64,000 bases of DNA from GCA-2683825 sp965662355 (GCA_965662355.1 CBFIHP010000006.1:1-64000), one strand, 5' to 3'; counted from the first letter of the stretch, positions 18,325 to 27,584 are shown. Notes: generated by a model from the letters alone, not told the origin. Program-made: numbers and translations.

Positions 18325-20187
18325 CTAGACGTCGCTCTTCTGGCCGATTGCCTTCGCAAAGGCCTCGGGGCCGCCCACGACCGGAAGCTCGAGTGTCGTA
18401 CCGTCGAGGTCGACGGTCATTTGGGTTCCGGGCTTGGGCCACAACGTGAAGTCGCGGTCGCTCGCGAAGACCATCAGGCCGATGCGGGCACCGGCCTTGA
18501 CGACCTGATCGTCGGGCTGCAAGTCGAATTCGAGCTCGACGAATTCGCCCGGCTCGAGGGGGAGGCTGTCGTCGAGGGCTTCGCTGTTCTGGGGATCCGC
18601 CCAGCCACGCGTGATGATGTTGTCGTTGATATGTCCGCCGTCGGTGTAGGGCAAGGAGACGATCCAGACAGTGAGGTTGCCCGACTCCTTGTCGAGCGCC
18701 AGCTTGATCTTGATCTTGCCGGTGCCCGAGAAGTGCACGTCCTCGGTCAACTCGGGAGTCGCATAGAGCAGGCGGTTCGGGGATTTCTTGGCCTTGGCGA
18801 GGGCGGCGCCCGTGTGGGAGACGTCGTCGTGCAGCGCTTCGGTGCCCTGGCTCTTCGTCGGCGCAATGCTGAGGCCTCCGATGCCGGATCCGCCCGCTTC
18901 GACGTACAGCTTCACCGCCGAGGCGTCGGGGTGCGGATAGTCGGGGTAGGGGGTGGGATTGCCGATGCTGTCGCCCGTGCGCACGACCCAGGAACGCGGT
19001 TCCTCTTCGACTCCGTTTTCTACGTCGTAGAGGTAGCGCGTGAACCAACGGTTCATCATCGCGTGCGGCGGCGGGCCGCCGTGACCACCCTGATGGAAGA
19101 AGGCCTGAACGGGAACGCCCTTCTCTTTGAGCGCCGCATACATCTCGACGCTGTGCTCGGGCATGACGTTCCAGTCGTTGAAGGCGTGTGCCATCAACGT
19201 CGCCGCCTTCCAGTTCTTCAGCTGCTTTCTGTAGTTGCGACCGTCCCAAAAATCGTTGTAGTCGCCCGTGACCCGATCGAAGCCATCCATCAGTTCTTCG
19301 TCACGCACCTTGGTGAAGCAGTGCTCGCGAACCTCCGGGAATCCGCTGTGGATGAAGTCGAAGATGACGTCGATGTCCTCGCCCATGTAGCCGCCGGGGT
19401 GTCGGACGAGACCATTCGAGCGGTAGTAGTGGTAGTACGATGTGAGCGGCGCAACCGGGATGATGGCCTCCAGCCCCTCGACACCGGTCGTGGCGGCGGC
19501 GCACGGAAGTGTCCCGTTGTAGGACGTGCCCGTCATGCCCACCTTGCCGGTGCACCAGTAGGCCTCGACCTCTTCGTCACCATCGACCGAGGTGTACCCC
19601 TTGGCGCGGCCGTTCAACCAGTCGATGACCGCCTTGGGAGCCAGCGCTTCGCACTCCGCTCCAACGCCCGGGCAGCCTTGGGAACGACCCGTGCCGACGG
19701 ACGAGGAGTGCACGACGGCGAAACCACGCGGAACCCAGTCGCGAACGTGCGTATTGGTGATCATCGGCCGCGCCGGCTGGTGGTTGATCTGCGGTGCGAA
19801 GTCACGATATGGCGGAAGGTCCCCGACTTCCTGACGCGGGCTCCACATGAACTGCGCCGAGGTGTTGCCGGTGCCCGAGTAGTACGGGCTGGTTTCGTAG
19901 ACGACCGGGACCTGCAGAGCCTGGGTCTCGGTCTGCTCCTGGCGCGTGATGTCCACGTGCATGCGATCGAGCTTCCCATCGTCATCGGAATCGAACTCGG
20001 TCTCGACCCAGACGTTGTCCTGGATCCAGAGCGAGGGATCCTTGAAGGCCTTGACCACCTGGGCCTGGCCATCCTCGAACACGGGCTTTGCCTGGTCCTG
20101 GGCCGAGGCACTCCCGAGGACGGTCGCCAGGCATGTGAAGAGGCCGAACGTGAGGCCGCGGAGAGCTATCGTGGTGGTGCGTTGCAT
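18325..20187 (-). CDS. Secreted CocE/NonD-type (S15) acyl-peptide or Xaa-Pro peptidase
   Basis: 620 residues from ATG 20187; an upstream in-frame extension has no signal peptide and was dropped. The signal peptide ends about residue 29 (GSASAQ). It is an alpha/beta hydrolase of the S15 class: the nucleophile is in GMTGTSYNGT at Ser222, with the likely acid Asp in HAFNDWNV and the His in HQGGHGGPP. The C-terminal beta-sandwich (PepX_C type) has ELEFDLQPDDQVVKAGARIGLMV. The family hydrolyses Xaa-Pro dipeptides, cocaine-like esters or antibiotic esters, so the true substrate cannot be read from sequence. The signal peptide indicates action outside the cytoplasm. Confidence 0.82.
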   Translation of the reverse strand: MQRTTTIALRGLTFGLFTCLATVLGSASAQDQAKPVFEDGQAQVVKAFKDPSLWIQDNVWVETEFDSDDDGKLDRMHVDITRQEQTETQALQVPVVYETSPYYSGTGNTSAQFMWSPRQEVGDLPPYRDFAPQINHQPARPMITNTHVRDWVPRGFAVVHSSSVGTGRSQGCPGVGAECEALAPKAVIDWLNGRAKGYTSVDGDEEVEAYWCTGKVGMTGTSYNGTLPCAAATTGVEGLEAIIPVAPLTSYYHYYRSNGLVRHPGGYMGEDIDVIFDFIHSGFPEVREHCFTKVRDEELMDGFDRVTGDYNDFWDGRNYRKQLKNWKAATLMAHAFNDWNVMPEHSVEMYAALKEKGVPVQAFFHQGGHGGPPPHAMMNRWFTRYLYDVENGVEEEPRSWVVRTGDSIGNPTPYPDYPHPDASAVKLYVEAGGSGIGGLSIAPTKSQGTEALHDDVSHTGAALAKAKKSPNRLLYATPELTEDVHFSGTGKIKIKLALDKESGNLTVWIVSLPYTDGGHINDNIITRGWADPQNSEALDDSLPLEPGEFVELEFDLQPDDQVVKAGARIGLMVFASDRDFTLWPKPGTQMTVDLDGTTLELPVVGGPEAFAKAIGQKSDV

Positions 20188-20380
20188 GATCCGAGCTGGG
20201 TTCTGGGTGCCGAGACGATCTGTCGAGCTCGCGCAGTATAGCGCCACCGCGGGCCGTAGAGGACCAATTCGGAGAGGCCAACGGAGCTCTTGCAGACCGC
20301 GCGGGGTGGGCTTTCTGCCGAGTCCTGGCTGGCCCAGGTCCTTTCCCTGGATCGGGGACTCGCCAGGCACGAGGGAGCAA

Positions 20381-21016
20381 CTAGCCCTGCGGATGGATCC
20401 GATACACGCAGCGGCGGGCGCCCTCCATGAGATGTTCCGTGCGTTCGATCCGTACTCCCTTGCCAAGTGATTGGCTGAAGAGCTCGATTTCGCCGGCGCA
20501 TAGCCCCCGACACAGTTCGGCGGCGGCGCAGATGGGGCAGTGGTTCTCGACCAGGCTGAATGAGCCGTCCTTGTTGCGCTTGCACTCGGCCATGTAGCCC
20601 TCCTCGGAGCGGAGCTTGGCGAGGGCCTTGACGCGTGGTTCCAGGGGCCCCTTGGCGGGGAGCTTGCGCTTGTAGAGGGCGAGCTGTTCGCGCGTGCGGG
20701 CGCGGACGAGCTTGTCCATTCCGCTGGCGCCGAAGCTCTTGCGCACGGCGGCGAGGATCTCGACGGTCAGATCGGCGTGACCGTCGGGAAAGCGGCCATG
20801 GGCCTTGTCGCTCAGTGACCAGACGCGGACCGGGCGGCCCACGGGTCGGCGTTCTTCCTCGAAGTGGACGAGGCCTTCCTGCTGGAGCTGGGCGAGGTGC
20901 TGGCGTGTCCCCATCGGCGTCATTCCGAGCCGCTCGGCCAGCTGGGCCGCCGTACGCGGGCCGCGGGTCTTGAGCTGGAACAGGATGCGCTCGCCGCTCT
21001 TCTCGCCGGTTGCCAT
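20381..21016 (-). CDS. SufR-like Fe-S winged-helix transcriptional regulator
   Basis: 211 residues. The N-terminal helix-turn-helix (about 8-50, RTAAQLAERLGMTPMGTRQHL) and a wing with the GRPVRVW turn are DeoR/ArsR-like. The C-terminal half carries a Cys-rich block: Cys145, then C160-P-I-C163, C169 and C173, and C203. This matches the plan of SufR, whose C-terminal cysteines bind an Fe-S cluster that tunes DNA binding. It is divergent from a Rieske Fe-S protein with about 130 bases between, and two inverted repeats lie in that gap. The likely role is an iron-sulfur or redox-responsive repressor of itself and its neighbour; that last step is inference. Confidence 0.75.
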   Translation of the reverse strand: MATGEKSGERILFQLKTRGPRTAAQLAERLGMTPMGTRQHLAQLQQEGLVHFEEERRPVGRPVRVWSLSDKAHGRFPDGHADLTVEILAAVRKSFGASGMDKLVRARTREQLALYKRKLPAKGPLEPRVKALAKLRSEEGYMAECKRNKDGSFSLVENHCPICAAAELCRGLCAGEIELFSQSLGKGVRIERTEHLMEGARRCVYRIHPQG

Positions 21017-21046
21017 CGGTCCAGCTTGGTGGGAAGGCCGGAGATG

Positions 21047-21064
21047 CGCAAGGAATCGCTTGCG
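21047..21064. promoter_or_regulatory. SufR-like operator: CGCAAG-N6-CTTGCG
   Basis: A perfect inverted repeat with six-base arms and six-base spacer, 31 bases ahead of the regulator's start codon and 83 bases ahead of the Rieske gene. Its inner CAAG-N6-CTTG form parallels the published SufR site CAAC-N6-GTTG in arm length and spacing. It is likely the autoregulatory site of the SufR-like protein. Confidence 0.45.
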
Positions 21065-21069
21065 AAAGA

Positions 21070-21090
21070 TAGAAAAGTAAAGGCTTTCTA
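21070..21090. promoter_or_regulatory. Second inverted repeat TAGAAA-N9-TTTCTA in the divergent promoter
   Basis: A 21-base AT-rich inverted repeat, six bases after the first one, in an otherwise GC-rich stretch. It may be part of the promoter (AT-rich -10/-35 zone for one or both genes) or a second operator. No convincing -10/-35 pair could be fixed by eye. Confidence 0.35.
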
Positions 21091-21146
21091 AAATGCAATC
21101 CCATCGGATACGCTATGGCCCTCGTTCACCACAGCGAGGAATCCAG

Positions 21147-22895
21147 ATGACCCAAAAAAGCAATTGGCAAACGGCCCTTCCCCTGAACGAGCTCGAACCG
21201 GGACGCATGCACACGCACAAGCAGGCGGGGTGCCAGCTGGCCCTCGGCCGGACCGAGGCGGGCGAGGTCTTTGCTCTCGACAATCGCTGTCCCCACGAGG
21301 GCTATCCCCTGGCCCAGGGGACGCTGAGGGGAAATGCGCTGAGCTGTTGTTGGCACAACTGGAAGTTCGATGTGCGCGACGGCGTCTGCACCCTGGGGGG
21401 AGAGGATGTACGCACCTTCCCGGTGCGCGTCCGGGAGGGAATGGTCGAGCTGGACCTCAGCGAACCGGATCCCACCACCTTCTTCCCGGCCTGGAAGGCG
21501 AGTTTCGAGGCGGGTTTGTTCGAGCATGACAACGGGCGCACGATTCGCGATGGGGTGCGGTTGTTGCAAGGGGGCTACGACCCCTTCGTGCTGCTGGCGG
21601 ACATCGTGGCCTACGACGGCCGGCATGCGCAGTACGGAACGACGCACACGCTGGCGGTGGCCGCCGATTGCGCACGCTTCATCAAGCAGGGAGCCGGGGT
21701 CGAGGCGATGTACGCGATCGCTCCGGCGATCGATTTGTGCGGGGACGCCAATCGTCGTCTGCCCACACGTGAACTCCCGGAGGCGATCCCGTACGCCGGT
21801 CCGCAAACGAGAGAGCTCTTGCGCGAGGCCGTCGAAAACGAAGACGTCGAGCGCAGCCTGGCCCTTCTGCGCGGGGCCTTCGATGGGGGAGTCCAGCACA
21901 CGATCATCCAGGATTGGATGTACGCCATTCTGTCCGATCACTTCCTCGACTTCGGGCACGAGTTGATCTACATGATCAAGTCCCAGGACTTGCTCGAGCG
22001 TGTTCCCGAAAGCTACGCCCACGATTTCTACACGGGATTGCTCTTCAGGACGCTCCTCGGGACTCGCGAGGATACGTTGCCCTACATGCGCGGTTACGCC
22101 GAGCGCCTGGCGGAAAACAGGGATGCCTTCCCAGCGCTCCATGCCGCCTGTTCGATGTCGACGCCCTTTGCGCGTGGAGACTTCCTCCGGGTTCGAGATG
22201 CCGTGCTCGACGGAAGTCGAGAGGCGGCCTTCGACGCGGTTCTGAACGCGTTGCAGGCTCAGGTGCATCCGAGGCGTATCGCCGAGGCGCTGGTCGCCTC
22301 TGCGGCAATTCGTTTCTTTCGCTTCGATGTGGGCTTGGACTCGAATCCGGATGTTGCGGAGAACTGGTTGTGGGTGACCCACCGCTTCACCTTCGCCAGC
22401 GCGGTGCGCGAGGCGACGGAGCGCTTCGACTCGCCCGATGTGCTCGCCTTCTTGTTCCAGGCAGTGATGTTCGTTCACTCGGGCAAGGACATGGATCTTC
22501 CCGCCGAACGCCTCTGTTCGAGCGAGCCCCTGTCACTCACGCCCACCGAAGTTCTGGACGCGATCGCGGCGCGCCAAACGGAAGCGGCTGTCCGGGGTGC
22601 TGCGGCTCTGCTGCAAGACCCAGCCGGCCTGGCCGAGCTCGAAGTGCACATCGAGACGCTCGTCCTGCGGGATCCTCTGGTGCGTCCGATCGTCGTGGCC
22701 CATGCCATCAAGAGTTCGGTGGCGGCTTTCAACGAGGTCCGCGCCCTGGGGGGGAGTCCGGACCGCGCCTGGCCGCTGCTGGCCGTCGTGCGCTTCCTGG
22801 CCTCGCCCCTCGTCGAGCGTCGCGTCCACGAGGCCGTCGGGACGTCGATCCGCTGGGTCGCCGAAGGCATCATGCCCCGCAAGCTGACCCAGTAG
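21147..22895 (+). CDS. Rieske [2Fe-2S] domain protein with large helical C-terminal domain
   Basis: 582 residues from ATG 21147 (an in-frame upstream ATG at 21093 would run through the regulatory repeats' side of the gap). The N-terminal Rieske domain (about 6-105) has the full ligand set: Cys48-x-His50 and Cys67-x2-His70. The remaining 470 or so residues are mostly helical and contain several His-rich pieces such as QDWMYAILSDHFLDFGHELIY; I do not recognise this part. A Rieske domain alone at the N-terminus resembles ferredoxin-type or small-subunit oxygenase partners, but no mononuclear-iron oxygenase motif was found. It is divergent from a SufR-like regulator, which suggests expression linked to Fe-S status. 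Confidence 0.7.
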   Translation: MTQKSNWQTALPLNELEPGRMHTHKQAGCQLALGRTEAGEVFALDNRCPHEGYPLAQGTLRGNALSCCWHNWKFDVRDGVCTLGGEDVRTFPVRVREGMVELDLSEPDPTTFFPAWKASFEAGLFEHDNGRTIRDGVRLLQGGYDPFVLLADIVAYDGRHAQYGTTHTLAVAADCARFIKQGAGVEAMYAIAPAIDLCGDANRRLPTRELPEAIPYAGPQTRELLREAVENEDVERSLALLRGAFDGGVQHTIIQDWMYAILSDHFLDFGHELIYMIKSQDLLERVPESYAHDFYTGLLFRTLLGTREDTLPYMRGYAERLAENRDAFPALHAACSMSTPFARGDFLRVRDAVLDGSREAAFDAVLNALQAQVHPRRIAEALVASAAIRFFRFDVGLDSNPDVAENWLWVTHRFTFASAVREATERFDSPDVLAFLFQAVMFVHSGKDMDLPAERLCSSEPLSLTPTEVLDAIAARQTEAAVRGAAALLQDPAGLAELEVHIETLVLRDPLVRPIVVAHAIKSSVAAFNEVRALGGSPDRAWPLLAVVRFLASPLVERRVHEAVGTSIRWVAEGIMPRKLTQ

Positions 22896-23199
22896 CGGGA
22901 CCCGATTCCCACTTCGGGGCAAGGGAGCCTCGGAAAAAGCCCCCTTCTCGGGGCCAAGAAGGCCGGTTACAAAGAACTAGGAGCCGAGTCCCGGAAAACC
23001 CTTGGGCGATCCGGACCCCAGGCCGATGTGGAGAACATTGGCAGCCGGGATCCCTGCGAGGCACTCGCAGAGCCCCTTCCCCACCTTCCCCCACCTTTGG
23101 ATCGTTCCCCCACGATCCCTTCTCTGCGGAGCGAGCTGGTCTGGGGTCCCGGTAGCCATTTTTTTTGCGGCCCGGGGAAGGCGTCGCAAGCGATCGTCC
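22896..23199. other. Convergent intergenic gap with T8 tract
   Basis: This 304-base stretch separates the ends of the Rieske gene and the truncated sigma factor. It holds a run of eight T at 23159-23166 that could end transcription from the + strand, but no strong GC hairpin directly precedes it. No convincing gene is seen. A + strand reading frame is open through the gap into the cytochrome gene but overlaps the sigma factor antisense and looks like high-GC noise. Confidence 0.4.
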
Positions 23200-23745
23200 C
23201 TAGAGCGCGGGGTAGAAGTACACCCTCGAGTAGAAGTACACCGTCGCAGCGGGCAAGCCGATCAGTAGCACGCGCGGACGCTTCGAGCCTCCCTCCCAGC
23301 ACATGCGCGCGAACAGATCGGCCTTGCCCACCCTGTCCCATTCCTTGCCCAGGCGGGTCAGTACGTTTTCGAGCAGGCAACGCGTGCGCGCTCCCTCCGC
23401 ATCCAGGGAAACGACGTTTCCTCCGCCTCGCTTCACTGCTGTTTCTCGGGCGCGTTCGCCCGAGACGTAGTTCTTCAAGCAGGCCAGGAGATACGTGCGG
23501 AACTTGCCGCGCCCCGGATCGGCATGCTCGAGCGCTTCGCGCTCGATCAGGGATAGAAAGAACCCCTGGGTCCAGTCCAGTCCATCATCGTGGGTCGCTC
23601 CGTTGTGGCGCAGAAAGCCATAGACGGGGTACCAGTAGTCGGAACACAACTCCTCGAGCGCCTTGTGGGCCTTCTCGTCCTGCATGCCAGCAGCTCGGAC
23701 GAGACTCCAGCGCGTCGGTTGAAAGCCCAGCGGTGCGCGATCCAT
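23200..23745 (-). CDS. Truncated planctomycete-type ECF sigma factor (lacks region 4)
   Basis: 181 residues. The N-terminus FQPTRWSLVRAA and the following DWTQGFF, GKFRTYLLACLKNYVSGERA and KRGGGNVVSLDAE blocks are those of a planctomycete ECF sigma family (region 2 and the linker). After about residue 155 the family resemblance ends: there is no region 4 helix-turn-helix, and the protein finishes in VYFYSRVYFYPAL, encoded by a short tandem repeat. A stretch before region 4 also looks shortened. Without region 4 it should not recognise a -35 element in the usual way. Its start is only 23 bases from the divergent cytochrome gene. It may be a decayed gene or a region-2-only protein. Confidence 0.65.
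   Translation of the reverse strand: MDRAPLGFQPTRWSLVRAAGMQDEKAHKALEELCSDYWYPVYGFLRHNGATHDDGLDWTQGFFLSLIEREALEHADPGRGKFRTYLLACLKNYVSGERARETAVKRGGGNVVSLDAEGARTRCLLENVLTRLGKEWDRVGKADLFARMCWEGGSKRPRVLLIGLPAATVYFYSRVYFYPAL
23212..23247. repeat. Two-copy 18-base tandem repeat at sigma-factor 3' end
   Basis: GTAGAAGTACACC occurs at 23212 and again at 23230, in an 18-base period with about 15 of 18 bases matching. In the sigma factor frame it encodes VYFYSR and VYFYPA. It marks the point where normal sigma sequence is lost. Confidence 0.7.
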
Positions 23746-23768
23746 TCAGGAACTATACGGTGTCGGGC

Positions 23769-26700
23769 ATGTTGCTTTCCGCCCTCGCTCTCTCCGCTCT
23801 GGTTTCTTTCCAGGTTGATTCGCCCACGTTCCGCGTCCCCTCCGGTCTGGAAGCACGCCTGTGGGCCGAATCGCCAGCGCTCTTCAACCCCACGGCCATG
23901 GACGTCGATGCGCGCGGGCGCATCTTCGTCACGGAAGCGGTGAACTACCGCAAGTGGGGCGGGCGCAACCCCGGGCGGGATCACGCCGAGGGCGATCGCG
24001 TCTTGATTCTCGAGGACACCGACGGGGACGGGCGTTGCGACTCCACCAAGGTGTACGTGCAAGAGCAGGAGCTGGTGGCACCCCTCGGCGTCTGTGTCGT
24101 GGGCGATCAGGTCTATGTTTCTTGCTCGCCGAACATCCTGCGTTACACCGATGCCGACGGTGACGACGTGCCGGAGAAGCGCGAGGTCTTTCTGAGCGGC
24201 TTCGGTGGGTTCGATCACGATCACGGTGTGCACTCCCTCGTCCTGGGGGCGGATGGATATCTCTATGGAGCCGCGGGAAACGCGGGGCCCCATCTCGTGA
24301 CCGATGCCGCGGGCTGGGGGTTGCGCTCGGGCAGTCTCTACAACGGCGGTGGCCCACGCGCTTCCGACAACAAACCCGGGCTGCGCAGCGACGACGAGCG
24401 CATCTGGATCGGTGGATTGATCTTCCGCGTGCGCCCCGATGCCACGGGGCTACAAGTCCTGGCTCACAACTTCCGCAACCAGTACGAGGTGGCCCTCGAT
24501 GCTTACGGGAACCTGTACACCGAGGACAACGACGATGACGGCAACCAGAGCACGCGCACGCTGTGGGTCATGGAGGGCGGCAACTACGGTTATGTCTCGG
24601 AGGATGGAGCCCGCAGCTGGCAAGCGGATCGAAGACCGGGACAGGACACGCAGACGGCCCACTGGCACCGCGACGACCCGGGTGTCGTCCCCAATGGAAC
24701 GATCAACGGTGCCGGTGGTCCGACCGGAGTGGCCGTGTACGAAGGAGCGTTGCTCGGACGCTGGCTCGACGGTCGTGTGTTGAACTGCGACGCCGGCGCC
24801 GGTGTCGTGTACGCGCACGCTCCCGAGGTACGCTCCGGTGGCCTCGTGCTCGCTCCAGGCGAGCTGATCCGTGGCGCGGGCGAGGACGAGAGCGCACGCT
24901 GGTTCCGACCCAGCGACGTTGTGGTCGGCGTGGACGGAGCGGTCTACGTCGCCGACTGGTACGACCCCGGCGTGGGCGGCCACCAGGCGCGCGACGCCAA
25001 GGCCTACGGTCGCATCCTGCGCATCACGCCCGAGGGCGGTGCCCCTTCAGGGCCGGAGGGGCTCGGAGTGGAGTCGCCCGCGGTGGGAGTGCGTAACACG
25101 GCATTTCTGGCGCTGTCCGACATGGATGCGAAACGCCTTCAGGGCTCCCCGGATTCGCGTACGCGGGCCCGCGCTTTTCGAAGAGCAGGGGCCTCCAGCG
25201 AAGCACTCGCGGGGGAACCTGACGAGAAGGTCCGGACGGCCATCGTCCGTGCCCTGGGCTCGGAGCTCGAAAGCGCTGCCCGGTCGTTCCTGCCTGCGTC
25301 CTCGCCCCTTGTGCGAACCGTGACGCTGGCCCAGCTTGCTCTCCATGCCGGCGATGTTCCTGTCGCGAGCCTGGCGGACTACGCAAAGGCGGCTGCCTTC
25401 GACGCCGGGGAGCGCTTTGAGCTGGAGGCCTTCGGGCTGCTGGCGGCCGGCCGCGAGCAAGAGCTTTGGGAGCGCCTCACGAAGTCGAGCCCTGTGAGCG
25501 AGGACCTCGCGTGGCGTCTGCATCCGCCCGAGGCCCTCTTCACGCTGAGCGTGATCGCGGGCGATGCCGAGCGCTCGGAAAGCGACCGGCGGCGCGCCAT
25601 CGATGCCATCGCGTTCATGCATACCCAGCTTGCGGCCAGTGCCATGCACACCTTGGCCTTGAACGGACCGGAGCAAACGCGGGCCTACGCATCCTTCTGG
25701 GCACGCCACCGGGCGGGCAACACCTGGCGCTCGTTCGAGCTGCCCCTGGAGTTGCGCGAGAGCAGCTTCGGGGACGCGGAGCGCATCTATGCCAGCGACG
25801 TCGTGCGCGAGGGCATGATCGAGGTCGACCTCGACATCCAGGGTGCGCGTGTTCTGTGGTTGATCGTGACCGACGGCGGCAACGGCAACTCCTGCGATTG
25901 GGCCGACTGGATCGAGCCGCGCTTCGTCACTGCCGATAGGGAGCACCCGTTGGTCAAGGAGACCTGGATCGAGGCCAGCGCGCAATGGGGCAACGTGCGC
26001 GTCGATGGCAACGCAGGTGGTGGGAAGCTGACCGTCGCTGGCAAGGTGTACTCGGGTATCGGAACCCACGCGAACTCGCGCGTGGGCTACGCCGTGCCGC
26101 CCGATGCGCTGCGCTTCCGGGCACGCTGCGCCGTGGACGACGGCGGCACGTCCCAGGCCGGTGGGCGGTCCACGTCGGTCTCCTTTGAAGCGCACATCGA
26201 AAGGCTGCCCGTGCGCGATCGCTTCGCCAAGTGGATCGAATTGCTCCGCGATGGAGCCGCGCATGACTCCAGGCGGAAAGAAGCCGTACGCGAGCTCGCG
26301 TTGGATGCCCAGGGTGGCATGTGGCTCGTCCACCAGGCCCAAAAGGAGATGTTGCCCCCCGCGGTGCTCACCGAGGCCGGCGAGCACATCTTCGCAAACC
26401 CCGATCTGTCGGTGCGGGCCCTTGCCAGCGAGCATTTCGAACGTAGCGCAGAGGAGCGCGAACTGCCCTCGGTCACGGAGCTCCTGTCCCTGGAGGGCGA
26501 CGCTGGGCGCGGCCGCGAGGTCTTCTTCGACGAGCGTGCCCAATGCGCGACCTGCCACGCAATGGTGCGCGGCCAGCACCGACGCGGCGGCGACATTGGT
26601 CCCGAGTTGACCGCGATCCGCGAGAAATACGGTGCGGCCGAGATCATCGACGCCATCCTCAACCCCTCGGCGGCCATCGCCTTTGGATACGACACGTGGT

Positions 26701-27584
26701 TGATCGAGGACACCGACGGCGGATTGCACACGGGCTTCGTGCTGGCGGATGGCGAGTCCGTGATCCTGAAGGACACCCAGGGTAAGCGCCACACGATCGC
26801 AGCCGAGGACGTCGCCGATCGATTCAAGCAGTCACTCTCTACCATGCCCCAGGGCGTGGCACTCGGCCTCGAGCCGCAGGAGGTCGCCGACCTCGTCGCC
26901 TTCCTGCTCGAGCGGCCCGATGGAAACTGGAGGGCGGGGGAAGAGCTGGTCCTGTTCGACGGCACCAGCCTCGAGGGCTGGACGTACCATCTGTCGGATC
27001 CGAACACGAAACGCCAAGCGGTCTGGTCGATCGCTGACGGGGTGCTCTCGTGCGAGGGCAACCCCGTGGGCTATCTGCGGACCGAGACCGACTACACGAA
27101 TTACATTCTCAGTCTCGAATGGCGCTTCGATCCGGCGCGCGGTGCCGGCAACTCCGGCGTGCTCTTGCGCGTCGTCGGCGAAGACAAGGTCTGGCCGAAG
27201 AGCATCGAGGCCCAACTCCATCACCGAAACGCCGGCGACATCTGGAACATCGACCGCGTCGATATGGACACGGATGCGAACCGGCGCAGCGGGCGCCGAA
27301 CGACGCGGCGGGCACCCAGTTCCGAGAAGCCGATGGGGGAGTGGAACCAGTATCGGATCACCGTCGCCGGCGAGAGGCTGATGCTCGAAGTCAACGGCGT
27401 CCTGCAGAATCAGGCACGCTGGTGCGCGGAGGTACCCGGCAAGATCGCCTTGCAATCCGAGGGGGCCCCGATCGAGTTCCGCAATATCCGCCTGCGACAA
27501 CTCGAGCGTCGCGCGTCGAGTCCCGCCGATGAATCGCCAGCAACGACTTCGGGATCTTCAGGGCAGCGACGTTCAAGAAAGTGA
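23769..27584 (+). CDS. Large secreted PVC-type cytochrome c with beta-propeller, NPCBM and DUF1080 domains
   Basis: 1271 residues with a short signal peptide (MLLSALALSALVSFQ). Domains in order: PVC-type membrane-bound dehydrogenase/glucose-sorbosone-like beta-propeller (about 20-420, with DFDHDHGVHSLVLGADGYLYG-type strands); HEAT-like helical stretch (about 430-650); NPCBM-like sugar-binding domain (about 670-800, YSGIGTHANSRVGYAVP); c-type cytochrome with C926-x2-C929-H930; then a DUF1080 laminin-G-like fold (about 1045-1260, LVLFDGTSLEGW). This plan is characteristic of Planctomycetes and is linked to periplasmic oxidation of sugars or polysaccharides. ATG 23769 gives the signal peptide. 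The last 20 or so residues may not belong to the family. Confidence 0.85.
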   Translation: MLLSALALSALVSFQVDSPTFRVPSGLEARLWAESPALFNPTAMDVDARGRIFVTEAVNYRKWGGRNPGRDHAEGDRVLILEDTDGDGRCDSTKVYVQEQELVAPLGVCVVGDQVYVSCSPNILRYTDADGDDVPEKREVFLSGFGGFDHDHGVHSLVLGADGYLYGAAGNAGPHLVTDAAGWGLRSGSLYNGGGPRASDNKPGLRSDDERIWIGGLIFRVRPDATGLQVLAHNFRNQYEVALDAYGNLYTEDNDDDGNQSTRTLWVMEGGNYGYVSEDGARSWQADRRPGQDTQTAHWHRDDPGVVPNGTINGAGGPTGVAVYEGALLGRWLDGRVLNCDAGAGVVYAHAPEVRSGGLVLAPGELIRGAGEDESARWFRPSDVVVGVDGAVYVADWYDPGVGGHQARDAKAYGRILRITPEGGAPSGPEGLGVESPAVGVRNTAFLALSDMDAKRLQGSPDSRTRARAFRRAGASSEALAGEPDEKVRTAIVRALGSELESAARSFLPASSPLVRTVTLAQLALHAGDVPVASLADYAKAAAFDAGERFELEAFGLLAAGREQELWERLTKSSPVSEDLAWRLHPPEALFTLSVIAGDAERSESDRRRAIDAIAFMHTQLAASAMHTLALNGPEQTRAYASFWARHRAGNTWRSFELPLELRESSFGDAERIYASDVVREGMIEVDLDIQGARVLWLIVTDGGNGNSCDWADWIEPRFVTADREHPLVKETWIEASAQWGNVRVDGNAGGGKLTVAGKVYSGIGTHANSRVGYAVPPDALRFRARCAVDDGGTSQAGGRSTSVSFEAHIERLPVRDRFAKWIELLRDGAAHDSRRKEAVRELALDAQGGMWLVHQAQKEMLPPAVLTEAGEHIFANPDLSVRALASEHFERSAEERELPSVTELLSLEGDAGRGREVFFDERAQCATCHAMVRGQHRRGGDIGPELTAIREKYGAAEIIDAILNPSAAIAFGYDTWLIEDTDGGLHTGFVLADGESVILKDTQGKRHTIAAEDVADRFKQSLSTMPQGVALGLEPQEVADLVAFLLERPDGNWRAGEELVLFDGTSLEGWTYHLSDPNTKRQAVWSIADGVLSCEGNPVGYLRTETDYTNYILSLEWRFDPARGAGNSGVLLRVVGEDKVWPKSIEAQLHHRNAGDIWNIDRVDMDTDANRRSGRRTTRRAPSSEKPMGEWNQYRITVAGERLMLEVNGVLQNQARWCAEVPGKIALQSEGAPIEFRNIRLRQLERRASSPADESPATTSGSSGQRRSRK

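Noticed and set aside
18292..20241. 649-residue plus-strand open frame
   Set aside because: Antisense to the S15-type hydrolase, which has a signal peptide and full catalytic set.
25047..26792. 581-residue minus-strand open frame
   Set aside because: Entirely antisense to the PVC cytochrome; Arg/Gln/His-rich composition typical of high-GC antisense frames; no motif.
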